Source of the DNA: Chitinophagales bacterium
GTDB taxonomy: Bacteria > Bacteroidota > Bacteroidia > Chitinophagales > LD1
Reading direction: 5' to 3'
Assembly (NCBI GenBank): GCA_026129525.1
Contig: JAHCHW010000012.1
Location: 62,001-126,000, forward strand
DNA: 64,000 bases
The first letter of the stretch is position 1. Every line of letters begins with the position of its first letter. Positions 62,284 through 64,000 of this stretch are shown piece by piece. A program made the position numbers and the translations under genes. The notes beneath the pieces are model-generated. The model saw nothing but the letters and a program-made list of their open reading frames with translations, had not been told where the DNA came from and did not search any database.

Positions 62284-62751
62284 TTACTTCTTGAGAAAAA
62301 GTTTAAACAATTGCAATACACCATATAAAGCAAAATGATAAAATAAGCTACAGAAAATAAGTGTAAAGAAGAAAGTGCTAGAAGTCATCTCAACTTTAAA
62401 ATAGACGAACCGGAAATACATTATGATGAATGTTAAGTAGAAAACGAGAATTGTATTCCATGCTGCTTTGAAGAACAAGTTGGGACTATCTTCTAACTCT
62501 ACAAAAATAGGCTTGGAATCTTTAGCTGATATAGATACGATATTGAGCAAAAAAACGGGAGCACTTATCCCTAGGCTTAGAAACACCAACTTAACCCAAT
62601 CAGAGTGCTGAAGGAAGTCCCTATGAAACATGAAGAAGTAAATAAACCCTGGGCTTATGATGGAACTGAATACATATAAACTACCAACAAGTGATAGTGG
62701 CGTTAACTTATCCTTACTCCACGCAAAATCCACCTTCTCTTTTGTGTTCAT
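62284..62751 (-). CDS. unknown four-helix membrane protein in the cell-wall cluster
   Basis: 155 residues, no family recognised. Four hydrophobic segments (about 18-40, 51-70, 93-113 and 125-148) and short loops. The coding sequence is visibly more AT-rich than its neighbours and uses many A/T-ending codons, which suggests acquisition. It sits between murE and ftsW, exactly where mraY and murD are expected in Bacteroidota. It is not MraY or MurD: it lacks their lengths and motifs. It may have entered when those genes moved or were deleted here. Confidence 0.6.
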   Translation of the reverse strand: MNTKEKVDFAWSKDKLTPLSLVGSLYVFSSIISPGFIYFFMFHRDFLQHSDWVKLVFLSLGISAPVFLLNIVSISAKDSKPIFVELEDSPNLFFKAAWNTILVFYLTFIIMYFRFVYFKVEMTSSTFFFTLIFCSLFYHFALYGVLQLFKLFLKK

Positions 62752-62793
62752 AAAGCATTTTTAAATTATTTGAAGCTCCTCTAGTGATCTAGT

Positions 62794-64000
62794 TTATCTT
62801 TCCATTGCAGTCAATGCGTTCATCAATTCCTCTTTATCATCAAAGTGCGTTTTCACTCCGTTTATTTCCTGATATTTTTCGTGCCCCTTGCCCGCCAGCA
62901 GAATAATGTCGTTTTTGTTTGCCAGCGTAACGGCAGTGCGGATGGCTTCTCTGCGATCGGTAATGGTTAATACCTTGCGCTTATCGGTTACCGGCACGCC
63001 TTCGTTCATCTGCCGCAAAATTTCGTTCGGGTCTTCGCTGCGCGGATTATCGGAAGTAAGAATTACCTGATTGGAATAGCGGCAGGCAATTTCCGCCATC
63101 AACGGGCGTTTGGCGGCATCGCGGTCGCCACCGCAACCCACTACGGTTATCACGCTTTCATTTCCGCTGCGTACCGCCTGAATGGTTTGCAGCACGTTTT
63201 TCAGTGCATCGGGGGTGTGTGCATAGTCAACAATGCCCACTATTTTTTCTTTCGCAGAAACTGTTTGGTCGAAACGCCCTTCGGGAGGAGTAAGCGATGA
63301 GAGTACCATTAAACAAGTGTCTTTTTCTATTCCCAGTAATCGTGCAACAGCATATACTGCTGTTAAGTTGTAAGCGTTAAACTCTCCGATGAGGCGTGTA
63401 TGCAATTCCACTCCATCTAAATTCAACTGTAAACCGGTGATGTTGTTCTCTATAATTTTTGTTTTGAAATCGGAAGGCGTTTTCAGCGAATAGGAAAACT
63501 TTTTCGCCTTCGTATTCTGCAACATGATGTTGCCGTTGCGGTCGTCAATATTGGTGAGCGCAAAGCTTTCAGCGTTTAGTTCGTCAAAGAATTTTCGTTT
63601 GGCTTTTATGTAGTTGTCGAATGTTTTGTGGTAGTCGAGATGGTCGTGTGTGATGTTCGTGAAAACCGCTCCCGTAAATTTTATTCCCGCAATCCGGTTT
63701 TGGTCGGCAGCGTGCGAGCTTACTTCCATAAAGCAATATTCGCAGCCGGCATCTGCCATTTGTTTCATCAGTTTGTTCAGCGCTATGGCATCGGGGGTAG
63801 TGTGTGTGCTGGGAATTACTTCTTCGTTAATTTGATTTTGCACCGTTGAAAGCAGCCCAACATCCTTTCCCAATTGACGAAACAACCGGAAGAGCAAAGT
63901 AGCTACCGAAGTTTTACCGTTAGTGCCCGTAATGCCTACCACTTCCATTTTTGCGGAAGGATTGCCGTAATAATTACTCGCCATTACACCCAGCGCCTTC
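62794..64000 (-). CDS. murE: UDP-N-acetylmuramoyl-L-alanyl-D-glutamate--2,6-diaminopimelate ligase, 5' end outside window
   Basis: The frame is open to the window edge; about 402 residues are visible, without roughly the first 90. The conserved segment just before the internal ATG at 63984 (KALGVMASNYYGNPS) shows coding continues upstream. MurE adds the third stem-peptide residue in the cytoplasm. ATP loop VVGITGTNGKTSVATLLFRLF, central TNITHDHLDYHKTFDNY, and C-terminal GCGGDRDAAKRPLMAEI with the DNPR motif (SDNPRSEDPNEI), which indicates meso-diaminopimelate. It heads the cluster, but is not followed by mraY or murD. Confidence 0.94.
   Translation of the reverse strand, partial: KALGVMASNYYGNPSAKMEVVGITGTNGKTSVATLLFRLFRQLGKDVGLLSTVQNQINEEVIPSTHTTPDAIALNKLMKQMADAGCEYCFMEVSSHAADQNRIAGIKFTGAVFTNITHDHLDYHKTFDNYIKAKRKFFDELNAESFALTNIDDRNGNIMLQNTKAKKFSYSLKTPSDFKTKIIENNITGLQLNLDGVELHTRLIGEFNAYNLTAVYAVARLLGIEKDTCLMVLSSLTPPEGRFDQTVSAKEKIVGIVDYAHTPDALKNVLQTIQAVRSGNESVITVVGCGGDRDAAKRPLMAEIACRYSNQVILTSDNPRSEDPNEILRQMNEGVPVTDKRKVLTITDRREAIRTAVTLANKNDIILLAGKGHEKYQEINGVKTHFDDKEELMNALTAMER

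Overview
This window comes from a Bacteroidota chromosome, most likely a non-pathogenic member of the Chitinophagales/Sphingobacteria/Flavobacteria side. The evidence is: PorX and GldC; two giant secreted proteins ending in the gliding-motility-associated (type B, T9SS) C-terminal domain; TonB receptors with carboxypeptidase-regulatory N-termini; a Cys-type CcmE; the near absence of Shine-Dalgarno sequences; and promoters of the Bacteroidota type (TTTG, 17-19 bases, TAnnTTTG). Base composition looks moderate throughout. No IS element, prophage, CRISPR array or rRNA was seen.

Layout. 1-8 kb: the 3' end of a TamB-like gene, a secreted START-domain protein, trxB, the T9SS regulator porX, and the cytochrome c maturation pair ccmE-ccmF. 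8-13.7 kb: fabD carrying an inserted two-gene nucleotidyltransferase cassette, a small secreted protein, fmt, an RluD-type pseudouridine synthase, ynfA and rpe. 13.7-23.2 kb: a TonB receptor, a TlpA-like thioredoxin, AlkB, two LEA2-type proteins, a nucleotide kinase with a dCMP deaminase, a nitronate monooxygenase and miaE. 23.2-28.5 kb: a degenerate ORF, then a likely operon of acyl-CoA carboxylase beta and alpha subunits, an unknown protein and an Rrf2 regulator, followed by a 6S-like structured RNA. 28.8-41.8 kb: a TolB-like lipoprotein, a Cys-motif membrane protein, a 1892-residue T9SS protein with a glycine-rich core, gldC with a thioredoxin-like gene, an aldo/keto reductase and a second TonB receptor. 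41.8-44.5 kb: a free-standing ribosomal block rplD-rplW-rplB-rpsS-rplV with its own promoter and terminator. 44.6-48.4 kb: tRNA-Glu, the CCA-adding enzyme and a Pif1-type helicase. 48.7-57.9 kb: one 3081-residue modular adhesin-like protein. 58-64 kb: a rearranged cell-wall cluster read leftward, murE, unknown membrane protein, ftsW, murG, DUF433/DUF5615 pair, murC.

The main points for a second look are: (i) a cassette inserted at the 3' end of fabD, where the gene end is duplicated and the presumed original terminator sits on the downstream copy; (ii) six genes whose -7 promoter element ends 4-7 bases before the start codon, predicting leaderless mRNAs; (iii) the S10-operon fragment standing alone; (iv) a cell-wall cluster without mraY and murD but with an AT-rich membrane gene in their place and a toxin-antitoxin-like pair inside; (v) a 200-base rod-shaped RNA resembling 6S RNA; and (vi) a five-domain higher-order duplication in the giant protein. 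All functional calls rest on reading translated sequence and motifs; no database search was run.
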